The notes under the pieces are model-generated. The model was not told where the DNA came from. It made no database searches and was given only the letters and a program-made list of their open reading frames with translations. From Clostridiales bacterium (GTDB lineage Bacteria; Bacillota; Clostridia; Lachnospirales; WQUN01), in NCBI GenBank assembly GCA_031263155.1, contig JAISGK010000007.1, forward strand, positions 1 through 54,801: a stretch of DNA of 54,801 nucleotides, in the 5' to 3' direction. Positions within the stretch are counted from its first letter, which is position 1, and the number at the start of each line of letters is the position of its first letter. Both the position numbers and the translations under genes were made by a program. Positions 44,067 through 54,100 of this stretch are shown here, in pieces.

Positions 44067-45020
44067 ATGTCTATTGGGCCTGTTGAAATAGTAATTAAAA
44101 TTTTGCCCATTATTCTACTTATACTTCTGGGCATGGTGTTCAGGCGATATGGATATCTGCCCGCCGAAGTTATTTCCGGGTTTAAGAAAACGGCGGTCAA
44201 TATAACGCTGCCCATTGTGATATTCCTGTCATTGCTGGATTTGGACTTTAAGGCCGAATATCTGCTTTTGTCGCTGCTGGTGTTTATCAGCCTCATATTG
44301 CTGCTATTGGTCGGCATGGTTATAAGGCGGGCCCTGCGTATTAAAAATCCATACTTTCCCATATTATACACCAGCTTTGAAAATGGTATGATGGGTTACG
44401 GCGTGTTAGCGGTTATGTTTGGGCAAAGCAATATTTATCCTATCGTACTGATGGATTTAGGCCAGACAGCATTTTTCGCGCTTATTTTCGTAACGCTTAT
44501 GAAAATTTTAAACAGCGGAGAAAAGTTGGTTGTCAAGACGCTTATAGCCTCTTTTTTGAAAAATTCCTATGTATGGGCTTCCGTGTTGGCTGTATCGTTG
44601 AAGGTAACGGGCATTGCGGGGTTTCTGCGCGGGATTCCGCTCTTCGGCGCCATACTTGAAGCCGCATCTTTGCTGGGGGCGCTAACCACGCCGATGATGT
44701 GCCTGGTAATTGGCTACGAGTTAAAAATTTACGCCAAAGGGTTTAAAAAGCCGCTGGCCGTATCATTGTCCAGGCTTGCGCTGCTGTTATGCTTCGCCTT
44801 TTTTACGCATTCGCTTACGCGAGCGTTATTACCGGGCCTACAAAATATTTTTACTGTATCTATATACGCTATGTTCATGCTGCCGCCGTTTTTTGTGGGA
44901 GCGGCGTTAATTAAAGATGAAGCGGAGGCGGAGAAACAGTTTGCCTTGAATGTTATTTCCATAAATATATTGCTGTTTTTGCTTTTATTCCCTCCACTGG
45001 CCGCTTTGTTGGCTGAATGA
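44067..45020 (+). CDS. AEC-family transporter
   Basis: 317 residues with about ten hydrophobic segments in two halves, the pattern of the auxin efflux carrier family (LPIILLILLGMVFRRYGYLP, AVNITLPIVIFLSLL, ENGMMGYGVLAVMFGQ, LGALTTPMMCLVIG). Members move malate, malonate or other small acids; the substrate here is not visible. The ATG lies two bases after the hydrolase stop, so it is part of the operon. An organic-acid exporter would suit fermentation of the imported sugar, but that is inference. Confidence 0.85.
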   Translation: MSIGPVEIVIKILPIILLILLGMVFRRYGYLPAEVISGFKKTAVNITLPIVIFLSLLDLDFKAEYLLLSLLVFISLILLLLVGMVIRRALRIKNPYFPILYTSFENGMMGYGVLAVMFGQSNIYPIVLMDLGQTAFFALIFVTLMKILNSGEKLVVKTLIASFLKNSYVWASVLAVSLKVTGIAGFLRGIPLFGAILEAASLLGALTTPMMCLVIGYELKIYAKGFKKPLAVSLSRLALLLCFAFFTHSLTRALLPGLQNIFTVSIYAMFMLPPFFVGAALIKDEAEAEKQFALNVISINILLFLLLFPPLAALLAE

Positions 45021-45048
45021 AGGCGCTATAAACATTACTGTTCACCAG

Positions 45049-45166
45049 TAGGGGACGCTGCCGCAAATGCAATATTCTATGGTCTGATCATCAAATCAAT
45101 TTTGGATAATACAGAAAAATCCTATGAGCATTTGCAACCAATAGGGGACGTTGTGGGCAGCGTCCC
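45049..45166. repeat. Complex palindromic repeat downstream of the sugar operon
   Basis: GGGACGCTGC (45052-45061) is the complement of GCAGCGTCCC (45157-45166). Inside, GCAAATGC (45063-45070) is the complement of GCATTTGC (45128-45135). TAGGGGACG also occurs twice in the same direction (45049 and 45142). No coding frame. It could be a remnant of a small mobile palindrome or a terminator of the operon. Confidence 0.55.
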
Positions 45167-45238
45167 GTTCAACTTTTGATTCACGTTTACTGCATCCCTA
45201 TTCGCACTTCCAGCACCCTGACCGACAAACGTATTCGC

Positions 45239-45361
45239 TTACGCTTGCTCCGACTCTAACCATACTTCCATATCAGCCCTTGTCTTGCCATCGATAGGAT
45301 ACAGTTTTCTTATGATAATGTAAGAAACGACTGCAAGAGCTGCTGGAATTATGTCTATCAT
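45239..45361 (-). pseudogene. C-terminal relic of an MFS/GPH sugar symporter
   Basis: A 40-codon frame on the minus strand that reads MIDIIPAALAVVSYIIIRKL, then YPIDGKTRADMEVWLESEQA and stop. One hydrophobic helix followed by a Y-P-I/L-x-x-x-K and a charged end is the common tail of glycoside-pentoside-hexuronide:cation symporters. The rest of the gene is missing. It begins nine bases past the PurM-like gene, on the same strand. A real 40-residue protein cannot be excluded, but no ribosome site is seen. Confidence 0.5.
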
Positions 45362-45369
45362 AACGCCCG

Positions 45370-46446
45370 TTAACTCAGCGCATTATGAAATGATTTCCAG
45401 CGAGTTAGCCGATCTTCCACAGCAAATTGGTCATCGCAGAACATAGGCATGGATTTTAGCTCGTCTGTCTCATTTTTATACCAAACTCCATCCCCTTCGA
45501 ATACTGCACCCACTACGGTCATTTCATGTCCGTTAGATTGAAAAATTTTTTTTACAGCACTGACACTTTCATTTCTAACAGTATACCCATGGATTAACGG
45601 CGTATCATATCCTGGGTCTAGACAGAAATATTCTGGCTTAATTCTAAAGTGCTCGGCTACTTCGCGAATATAACGTGATGGACTCAATAATTGTTCTTCA
45701 ATAACAACACGAACATTATTACGTCTTGCAATTGTATGAGCAAACTCAACTAATCCATCCGTCAAATCCATTCCTGAGGTGAACAGTCCCCTTTCCGAAC
45801 ATTCTAATATGGATTCTATGGGTGCTAAAGGAAAGTCATTATATGCTGTGAAAAACTCACGTGTTAGGAATGATAAATTGTTCCATATACCCATTTTGCG
45901 GGATACCCAACTTGCCCAGCCTGTTCCAATAGGAGCAGTGACTATAATTTTGTCACCTATCGCGGAGCCACTCCTTCTAATTAATTTGTCTGCGGAATTA
46001 ACCATTCCCCAACCCAAACCAACGGTACTCAATGGATTGTTATCTATATTACCGCCCTGAAATTCACATTTATATGCTGCCATCACTTCGCTTATACCGT
46101 AAAGTATCTCTTCTACCTCATATGCAGCCTGGTTATTCTGTACAGCTAGATCTAGCGCAAAACCTTTGGGTCTGGCCCCCATAGCGATAACATCTCCTAA
46201 AGTGCAAGAAGCTATCCAGCGACCGTAAAACCTAAATCTCGACAGTTCTCTTTTAAGAGGGCGCTCAATCATTCCAGGGTGGTCGATGGAATAAACTATG
46301 CATTGATGTCCTACCTGCCCCTTTATTAGCGTTGCTAAGTCAATTACAACACAATCTTCTTTTTCACTTTCCGCTGCCGTCTTGGAAAAACGGCTGAGAA
46401 CTTCAGAAATAAAGTTTTTTTCACCATACTCAGACACTTTTCGCAT
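45370..46446 (-). CDS. PurM/ThiL-superfamily (AIR synthase-related) protein
   Basis: 358 residues. Core segments of the ATP-binding AIRS fold: SCTLGDVIAMGARPKGFALDLAV, ISEVMAAYKCEFQGGN, SAIGDKIIVTAPIGTGWASW, and SGMDLTDGLVEFAHTIA. The N-terminal phosphate/metal loop usually written GDD-A is here replaced by CVVIDLATL, so only one acidic residue is kept. Superfamily members (PurM, ThiL, SelD, HypE) use ATP to activate an amide or phosphorylate a small molecule. Last gene of the peptide operon, six bases past the second ABC gene, so a tailoring or self-protection role is plausible. The ATG at 46446 follows GGAGG. Confidence 0.75.
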   Translation of the reverse strand: MRKVSEYGEKNFISEVLSRFSKTAAESEKEDCVVIDLATLIKGQVGHQCIVYSIDHPGMIERPLKRELSRFRFYGRWIASCTLGDVIAMGARPKGFALDLAVQNNQAAYEVEEILYGISEVMAAYKCEFQGGNIDNNPLSTVGLGWGMVNSADKLIRRSGSAIGDKIIVTAPIGTGWASWVSRKMGIWNNLSFLTREFFTAYNDFPLAPIESILECSERGLFTSGMDLTDGLVEFAHTIARRNNVRVVIEEQLLSPSRYIREVAEHFRIKPEYFCLDPGYDTPLIHGYTVRNESVSAVKKIFQSNGHEMTVVGAVFEGDGVWYKNETDELKSMPMFCDDQFAVEDRLTRWKSFHNALS

Positions 46447-46464
46447 AGTAACCTCCAACTCTTT

Positions 46465-48249
46465 CTACAAGTAATTCTTTGCTTGTGTATTCCACAGTAG
46501 CCGATAGATGCCATCGGCAACTATAAGGTCTTTGTGGCAGCCATATTCTACTATTCTGCCCTTGCTAAACACCGCTATGTTGTCACAAAATAGACAACAT
46601 GACAAACGATGAGAAATATATATAGCGGTTTTGCCATCTACCATTGTATCAAAATTTTTGTATATTTCCAGTTCCATTGCTGGGTCAAGCATTGCGGTGG
46701 GCTCATCAAGTATAGCGATTTTTGCATTCTTATATAACGCTCTACCGATTGCCAGTTTTTGCATCTCGCCTCCTGAAAGCTCGGTCCCTTCTTCATAAAT
46801 TGATTTTCCTATAATTGTTTTTATTCCATTCCCAAGCTGTTTTGTACGCTCCCAAAGATTAACTTTCTTAAGCGATTCCATTATTTTTTCGTGATCGTAC
46901 TCCGATGTGATGGCAATGGATTCGGCAATCGGAATTGAAAGTAGACCGTAATCTTGAAATACGACAGTGAACGCTTTAAGTAAGCTCTCTTTAGTGAGAT
47001 TCCTTATATTGGCTCCGTTAACTAGTATTTTTCCCTCGCAAGGGTCATACAGACGAACAAGCAGTTTTATTAAGGTTGTTTTACCAGCCCCGTTTTCTCC
47101 GACTATCGCAAGTTTTTCCCTGCTCGATATTTTTAGATTAATGCCCGTGAGAGCGTTTTCTGAAGCGTCCTTATAGCGAAATGAAACATTGGAAAACTCT
47201 ATCTCATAATCGTCGGAATCTTGTAATTCTTGATCTCCATAAGATTTATTGCTTTTTGTTTCCATGAACACCTTGTAGCCGCTAATCAAATCCGCCGTAG
47301 AACGCAGCTTTACCAAATTCGTCAGGATATCACTCAGGCAACTCGAAAAGAGAATCGCTGAAGTTAAGAGCATTTGGTAGTCACCAATCGATATTTTCGC
47401 TGTAATGGTAAAATACCCAAATGCTATATATAAAACCACCATTTGAATTGAAGACAGAAATGTTATTATACTATTATACCTGTTTATGTATTTTTTTCTC
47501 CGCAAGTTGATTCGTTCATACTCATTTCTATAATCATCGCTTCGCTTTATTATCATATTTGAAGCGTCGTAGATACGTATGTCTTTAGCATTTTCCCTCG
47601 TCTGTCCAACCTTACTGTAATAATCAAATTTATGGTTTAGGACAGATTGCTTTTTTCGATCAAAAACATCCTTTTTAGTGGCGTAAGACAAAATAAGTGA
47701 ATTAATTACAATTACGCCAATCATCAAAGCGACGAGCCACAGAGATATGCTAAATATAATATATACCGCCCCAATTATAGAAAACAAAGAGGCCGCGATA
47801 ATACTAAGGATTTCACTTAGCTTCCCGATTCCGCCCATGTAAGAAAACACTGTAAGTTTAGAAGATTCAGCTTTAACGTGAAAGTCTGCATCGTCAAACA
47901 CTTCGTAATCAGAGTTAACTATTTTTTCAGTGACATTATATTCTAAAGTAAGATCAATCTTCCTATGACAATTGTCAAGTTTTCTTTGAAGTAAAGCATC
48001 CAACAGGCCCACAGCGAGTGTCCCCATTGTCATCACCAGTATATACCTGATAATTATGGTAGCTTGCATTTCTTGAACCAACTCATTAATGATAAGTCTG
48101 ATCATAGTTATACCAATAAATGGTGACAAGCCTCGCAGAAAGAAGATGCTAAACAGCAAGATTGGATATGCTCTTTGTTCTTTTACCGCAGCTCTGTAGA
48201 TGTAAAAAATCGGATCCAAGAAACTAAAGTCTTTTTTCAATCTGCACAT
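46465..48249 (-). CDS. ABC exporter half-transporter of the peptide operon
   Basis: 594 residues: six-helix exporter domain to about 330, ATPase with GENGAGKTTLIKLL (Walker A), VFQDYGLL (Q loop), LSGGEMQKLAIG (signature) and AILDEPTAMLD (Walker B), and the switch His in ISHRLS. It has the same length and many of the same features as the other ABC gene (48255-50049), five bases away, so the two likely form a heterodimer that exports the peptide or confers immunity. Confidence 0.9.
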   Translation of the reverse strand: MCRLKKDFSFLDPIFYIYRAAVKEQRAYPILLFSIFFLRGLSPFIGITMIRLIINELVQEMQATIIIRYILVMTMGTLAVGLLDALLQRKLDNCHRKIDLTLEYNVTEKIVNSDYEVFDDADFHVKAESSKLTVFSYMGGIGKLSEILSIIAASLFSIIGAVYIIFSISLWLVALMIGVIVINSLILSYATKKDVFDRKKQSVLNHKFDYYSKVGQTRENAKDIRIYDASNMIIKRSDDYRNEYERINLRRKKYINRYNSIITFLSSIQMVVLYIAFGYFTITAKISIGDYQMLLTSAILFSSCLSDILTNLVKLRSTADLISGYKVFMETKSNKSYGDQELQDSDDYEIEFSNVSFRYKDASENALTGINLKISSREKLAIVGENGAGKTTLIKLLVRLYDPCEGKILVNGANIRNLTKESLLKAFTVVFQDYGLLSIPIAESIAITSEYDHEKIMESLKKVNLWERTKQLGNGIKTIIGKSIYEEGTELSGGEMQKLAIGRALYKNAKIAILDEPTAMLDPAMELEIYKNFDTMVDGKTAIYISHRLSCCLFCDNIAVFSKGRIVEYGCHKDLIVADGIYRLLWNTQAKNYL

Positions 48250-48254
48250 GCCTC

Positions 48255-50049
48255 CTATTTATAGTACTGGGATTGGGTTTGATATAGCTCGCAATATTTC
48301 TTGCCTGCCGCAATTAATTCTTTATGCGTGCCATCCTCAACAATCCGGCCTTCTTCCAGAAACAAAATCCTGTCGCAAAATTTTGTACTAGATAACCTAT
48401 GAGAAATAAACAGTATCGTCTTTTTATCGGATAGCTTTCTGAATTGAGAATAAAATTTTTCTTCCGAAACCGGATCGAGAGCAGCTGTAGGTTCATCTAA
48501 AATAACGATAGGGGCATTCTTATATAACGATCTGGCCATAGCTAGTTTTTGAGCTTCTCCACCTGAAAAATCGACACCGCCAGGTTCAATAGTCTTTAAC
48601 ATCAGAGTGTCCAACCCGTCCGAAAGGCCTTCAATCTTCTGCCACAAGCCACAGTTGGAGAGAGCTTTCTTCACACGTGCCTTGTCATATTCTCCTTTGC
48701 TTCTCATCGAAACGTTCTCGCCAACACTGAAGGCAAAAAGGTTGATGTCTTGAAAGATTATTGAAAACAATTCGTAATATTCTTGTTTGCCAAACTCCAG
48801 GATATTAGTGCCATTCAAAAGTATCTCGCCCTCGCTGGGTTCGTATAGCCTGGTCAGCAGCTTTATTAAGGTTGACTTTCCGGCTCCATTCAACCCAACT
48901 ATGGCAATTACATCTCCATTGTTAATCTTTAATGATATGTCCTTAAGAACGTACTTGTCGGAGCCAGGATACCTGAACCCGACATTTATAAGTTCGAAAC
49001 AAATGTCGGGCATATTAACCAATCCAGCTCTTACTTCCACATCTTTGTTGTTGTCTAACTCCATAAAAGCTCTGTGATGGTTTACCAATGCGTTTTGTTG
49101 ATAGCAAAACGATACGTCATCAAGTATCCCATTAAGAGATATAACAAATGCTCGCAAGGCAGTGATATACAGCACAAATTCTCCCACCGATATTTTATCG
49201 GAAAAAACAGCGATACAGAGCAATGCGTAGAACGCCCCCTCTTGACCGAAAAAAAACCAAGACACTAACCAGCGACCTGTGCATGGTAACCTTTGACACT
49301 TCTTTATCCAGCTCATATCGTTCTTTTTGCGCCATTTTGAGCTTCGACAGAAGGAAAGACGGCATATCGTAAATTCTTATATCTTTGGCGTAGTGCGGAT
49401 TGGTCATCTCAGCAATCATGTTTGTTAGAATACGAGTATAGCGCGTAATTATATTAGCTATGGATATTTCCCGTTTGCGTGTATTAATACCAAATGTATA
49501 AGCAACAAGTGACAGACTCACGGCAACCACCAAAACAATGGGATTAAGAAGCAAAATGACAGCGCTTGTGATAATTGTAGTCACAGCGTTCGCAGACATT
49601 TGGCAAGACCGTGATATCATTCCGCAGATGCCAGTTCTGTAGTCATCAAATGCCAGTTCTCCACGCTTAAGTAAGTCCATAACCCTAGGATCTTCAAGCG
49701 ATTCATAATTGAGAGACATGTACTTCTTACTTGCTTTCAGGTTCATAGACTGCCTTAAAGAGTCAAAGTAGGTGAAAAGGTTAATATTTGTTGACGATTT
49801 AACAGCATTGGAAATCGCCGTCACCAAACCGAAAATTAGCGCGTAGTAAACAAGCGCCTCCACTCGCTTATCTGTGGTGATTTCGTCAATGATGAGTCGC
49901 GGAAAAAAAACAGGCGCAAGCTGAGTCAGAGACGAAGATATAATAAATAGTACCATAACTGCCAAGATAACGGGATTAAGCTCAACTGAATTTCTTATTA
50001 TGTAGATAAGATTACTTATGGCTCCATGTTCCTTGTCATTTGGCAACAC
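48255..50049 (-). pseudogene. ABC exporter half-transporter, split by a T8 frameshift
   Basis: Two frames form one 597-residue exporter. From 50049 to about 49250 the membrane part reads (MLPNDKEHGAISNLIY). Then at a run of eight T (minus strand, 49249-49256) the frame must shift by one base to continue as FFGQEGAFYALLCIAV. The rest has GLNGAGKSTLIKLL, FQDINLFAFSVGENV, FSGGEAQKLAMAR and VILDEPTAALD. Deleting one T restores the join exactly. It may be a sequencing error, a slippery phase-variable site, or a real inactivation. The neighbouring partner is intact. The signature starts with F, not L. Confidence 0.8.
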
Positions 50050-50096
50050 AACCGCCCCTCAACCCATATTCGAACACCAATCGCGAAGTAGCCATT

Positions 50097-51113
50097 TTAC
50101 AAATCCATACAATCATCACAGTGCTTGATTCTGTAGTCTAAGCCTTTGCTATCAAAAAATGCTTGAATGCTTGCTATGGCGTCTGCGCTCAAACCATTCT
50201 TTATATCAATTATTATCTCCCGCAAATTTACTGTTTGTACTATTAAGGGATAAGCTAAATTATAATTTCTTCCAATAGGCCGCTTCTTCCCAAAGTCGCC
50301 TAAATAGTTTACAGCAAAAGGAGACATCCGGTATAGTCTCTTGGCTTCCGTGTAGTCGTTGTTTAATTCTCTCATTATAATCTCGTTTTCGTTTAAAAAG
50401 TTACAATTAGCTTGGTGAACTCTATTATAATAATCAACCTCATCATATTGTGAGTCAAATGTGCAATAAGCGCTATCCACAAAATTGCCAATCGTATCAT
50501 GATAATTTTTCTTGTCACTATAGTGACGATTATTTTTTGTTACTTTTATTGGTATATTTATTACCCCAAACTGCATGCGCAGTATCTTTGATACGTAAAG
50601 AAAAACTTGTCCTGTTATCATTTCTGATCGCGCACCGAGTAGAATAGAAATTTCAACTGGTCCAGAAAAGAATATAGGTACATCCACAGAAAATTGAGGA
50701 TGGCGTAAAAAAATGTCTTCTACTGCATTTTTAAATAATGTATAAAATTCTGATTCAATGTACAGTTTGTATTTGCTGATGTTGTCAAACGTATGCACAT
50801 TTTCCATATAATGCTTATATGGTAACATGTGCCTGCTGTTGACTTCACTTCTGAAGTAACTCTTTAAAATTCTCTCAGTCTGAGGATCGGATATTATATG
50901 ATCCAACCCAATTATAAGCTTAAACTGATCATTAGTCAGTTTTAAGAGCAATAACAATTGCATCGACTTCGTTGGACTTGCTTCTTTTAGGACATACTCT
51001 TCCACCATCAAATCTATTGAGTCTAACAACTTGCGCCTAAATACAATGGATCTGTCCGAAATATCAATATAGCTCAGCCGGAAATCAGGGTCTATGTCAT
51101 ATTCTACAAACAT
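50097..51113 (-). CDS. Degenerate condensation-domain protein (C-terminal part of a split C domain)
   Basis: 338 residues resembling the middle and end of an NRPS condensation domain: KLIIGLDHIISDPQ in place of HHxxxDG (first His lost, second His and Asp kept, Gly replaced), DTIGNFVDSAYCTFDSQ, and FAVNYLGDFG near the end. The first 70 residues of a normal domain are missing here. They appear as the C-terminal tail of the upstream NRPS, whose stop overlaps this ATG as TAATG. So the domain is divided over two genes, or one base is missing from the sequence. Function unclear: chain release or transfer would be usual. Confidence 0.7.
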   Translation of the reverse strand: MFVEYDIDPDFRLSYIDISDRSIVFRRKLLDSIDLMVEEYVLKEASPTKSMQLLLLLKLTNDQFKLIIGLDHIISDPQTERILKSYFRSEVNSRHMLPYKHYMENVHTFDNISKYKLYIESEFYTLFKNAVEDIFLRHPQFSVDVPIFFSGPVEISILLGARSEMITGQVFLYVSKILRMQFGVINIPIKVTKNNRHYSDKKNYHDTIGNFVDSAYCTFDSQYDEVDYYNRVHQANCNFLNENEIIMRELNNDYTEAKRLYRMSPFAVNYLGDFGKKRPIGRNYNLAYPLIVQTVNLREIIIDIKNGLSADAIASIQAFFDSKGLDYRIKHCDDCMDL

Positions 51114-54100
51114 TACTCTCCATCCATCTTTTCAACTCTTGCTCTAAGAACCCCTTGCTCTTCATAGAGGAGCCTTATTGTCTCATCGAATGAGCGACTA
51201 AGACCAGATTTTCTAAATGTAATTGATGCAAAAAGCATGGATCCTTTCTCCAGGTAACCATTTTTGCAAAGCTCCCCTGTTGTAACCCCTACAGAATATG
51301 AAACTATCTTGCGCCTTCCTTTAACTTCTTTTGAAAAGAGACTAAAAAGATGCATCTTAAGTTCATGAAGATATATTTCATCGACAGCTTTTAGAGACAA
51401 GCATTCGTCAATTTTTCCACTGACATAATAATCAATCATATCAAAATTTTGAACTGCATTTTTATTCTGCTCACAAACCGCTCTATAGGATATAATATAG
51501 CATAGGTTGGCATTATCTTCGTTGATCTCCCACGTATTATTGTCATCGTGATCCGCTGAAATCGGTTCTTCGCTTAAACTGTTGTCTTGAGTGTCGATTC
51601 CGACAAGTTGAGCTAGAAGTTCTATTGTTGGATTTGCGAAAATATCATCCAATGATAAACGGACACAAAAAATCTTTTCTATAGCTAGTGCCATTTTAAT
51701 CGAACTTAGCGAATTTCCTCCTAATTCGAAAAAATTGTCATTTACAAAAAGGTCGGCTATTCCTAATAGGCCTATCCAAATATTTCTCAGTCCCTCTTCC
51801 ACTGAATTACGGGGCATGAGATGATTATGACCAAGTGGTGCTTCCACTGGCATATTGCGCAGCGATACTTTATCAATTTTGCCATTTGGTAGTAATGGCA
51901 GGTTACCAAGTTTTACAAATTCTCGCGGAATCATGTATGCAGGAAGCAACTCCGCTAAATACTTCTGTAAACTAGAAGCAGTTACATCACTGTCTGGAAC
52001 GACATATGCACAAAGGTGATTTCCTCTAAGATCATCTATTAATAAAACCACAGCTTCGCTTATAGTGGGATGCGCTAATAAAAGGTTTTCTATTTCACTA
52101 AGCTCTATGCGGTATCCATGTAACTTCACCTGGTCATCTAAACGAGCTAAGAATTCGATGTTTCCGTCAGATAGCCACCTGCCTGAATCCCCTGTTCTGT
52201 ACATTCGGTCTTTTGGTAAAAAAGGATTGCTTTCGAACTTTTCTTCAGTAAGGTCATTTCTATTCATATAGCCACAAGCCACGCCGAATCCGGCAATGTA
52301 AATCTCACCTGGTATCCCTATACCTTGGAGCATCTTGTTTCGATCCAAAATATATATGCTATAATTAGGAAGAGGTTTCCCTATGCTAATGTTCTTATTT
52401 ATATTATATTTGTTCGTTGAATACGCTGTAGAATATACACAACATTCAGTAGGGCCATACAAATTCTCCAGGCGAACATTTTTTACTCTATCATAAAATC
52501 TGCGCACCAAATTTTCACTAAGCACTTCTCCTGCTACTAATACATATTTCAGTTTACTTTCACTATTAACCATACCTATATCCTTAGCACTAATAAAGGC
52601 ATCTAACATTGATGGAACAAACTGAATGTGTGTTATATTGTACTTAAGTAGAGCTTCCACTATGGAATTAGGGCTTGTATGGTCGCTTGGCTTAAGTATT
52701 ACTAACCTACCTGTTCCAAAAAACCATCCAAACAACTCACAAACAGAAACATCAAATGTATAAGCTGTCTTTAGAAGATATGCATCACTATCTTCCTGTG
52801 GGTATTGTTTTTCTAACCAAGAGAGCAAATTAACGACACTTCGATGCTCAATCATTACGCCCTTAGGTCTACCTGTAGAGCCTGAGGTATAAAGCACATA
52901 TGCCAAATCCCTAGGATTATATATTCTCTTCACGATCTGCGTGTTTTCTAAATACATCTGGTTTTCGTTAAGGCAAATACAATCTATCCCAAAACTACTG
53001 GCCTTAGGAACCATAGAACTATTAACGAGCATAACCTTTGAATTACTATCGCTAATAATGAAACGAATTCGCGCTTCTGGATAATCTGGATCTATAGGTA
53101 AGTATGCTGCCCCCGATTTTAGTATGCCAAGTATCCCAATGACCATCTCAAACGATCGCTCTAACATTATGCTTACCTTTTCACCTGTGCCGATGCCTTT
53201 TTCAGATAGGGCAGAGGCTACTATATCCGACCTACGGTTCAATTCTTCATAGCTCATTTCGGCACCGTCAAATACCAATGCTGTTTTTTTGGGATTCGCG
53301 ATCGCACGTTTCTCAAAGGTACCATGAATTGTACCATCGCAAAAACCTTCATATGACCTGTTGAATGATTTCAGAATCAAGTCCATTTCAGTTTTGGAGA
53401 GCATATTTATGTCTTGAATGAGTTTACTAGAATCTTCGATAACCTCTTCAAGTATATGTATAAAATGTGCTCCCATCCTCTGGATTGTTTCGCCAAAGAA
53501 CAGCTCGGTGTTGTACTCAAAGTGCATGTCTATAGAATTTTCATTCTCTTCTGCTTGTAGTAATAAGTCAAATTGTGATATCTCGAAATCTATATTTAAA
53601 GGACGAATTTCGGTGCCCTCTATTTTAAACCCAAACTTATCAAAATAGTTAAAAGCGAACATCACATCAAAAAGTGGGTTACGACTAGCATCGTGTTCGT
53701 TGACAACCTTATCAACTAGTTTCTCGAAGGGATAATCTTGATTATCAAGCGCTTTTATAATATTGGATCTTACTAACTCCATGAAGCGCTTCACACTTAC
53801 GTTATTTTGAGGCGCACAGAGTATAGCCACTGTATTTACAAACATACCAATGGCTTTTTCAGAACCCTCATAGTTTCGTCCAGTAAGGGGAGCGCCTACA
53901 ACTATTTGCTCTTGGCCAGCGTGCTTTGCTAACAGTATGTTAAAGCAACTAAACATGACTACATAAAGAGTCATGCCATTTTCATTTGTAAATTTCTTTA
54001 TTTTATCCAATAATGCCTTGTCGATAGTGAAAAAGGTTTTCCTACCCGCAAATGTTTGCACAGGAGGGCGAGATTTATCTGTAATTAGATTTAGTTTCGG

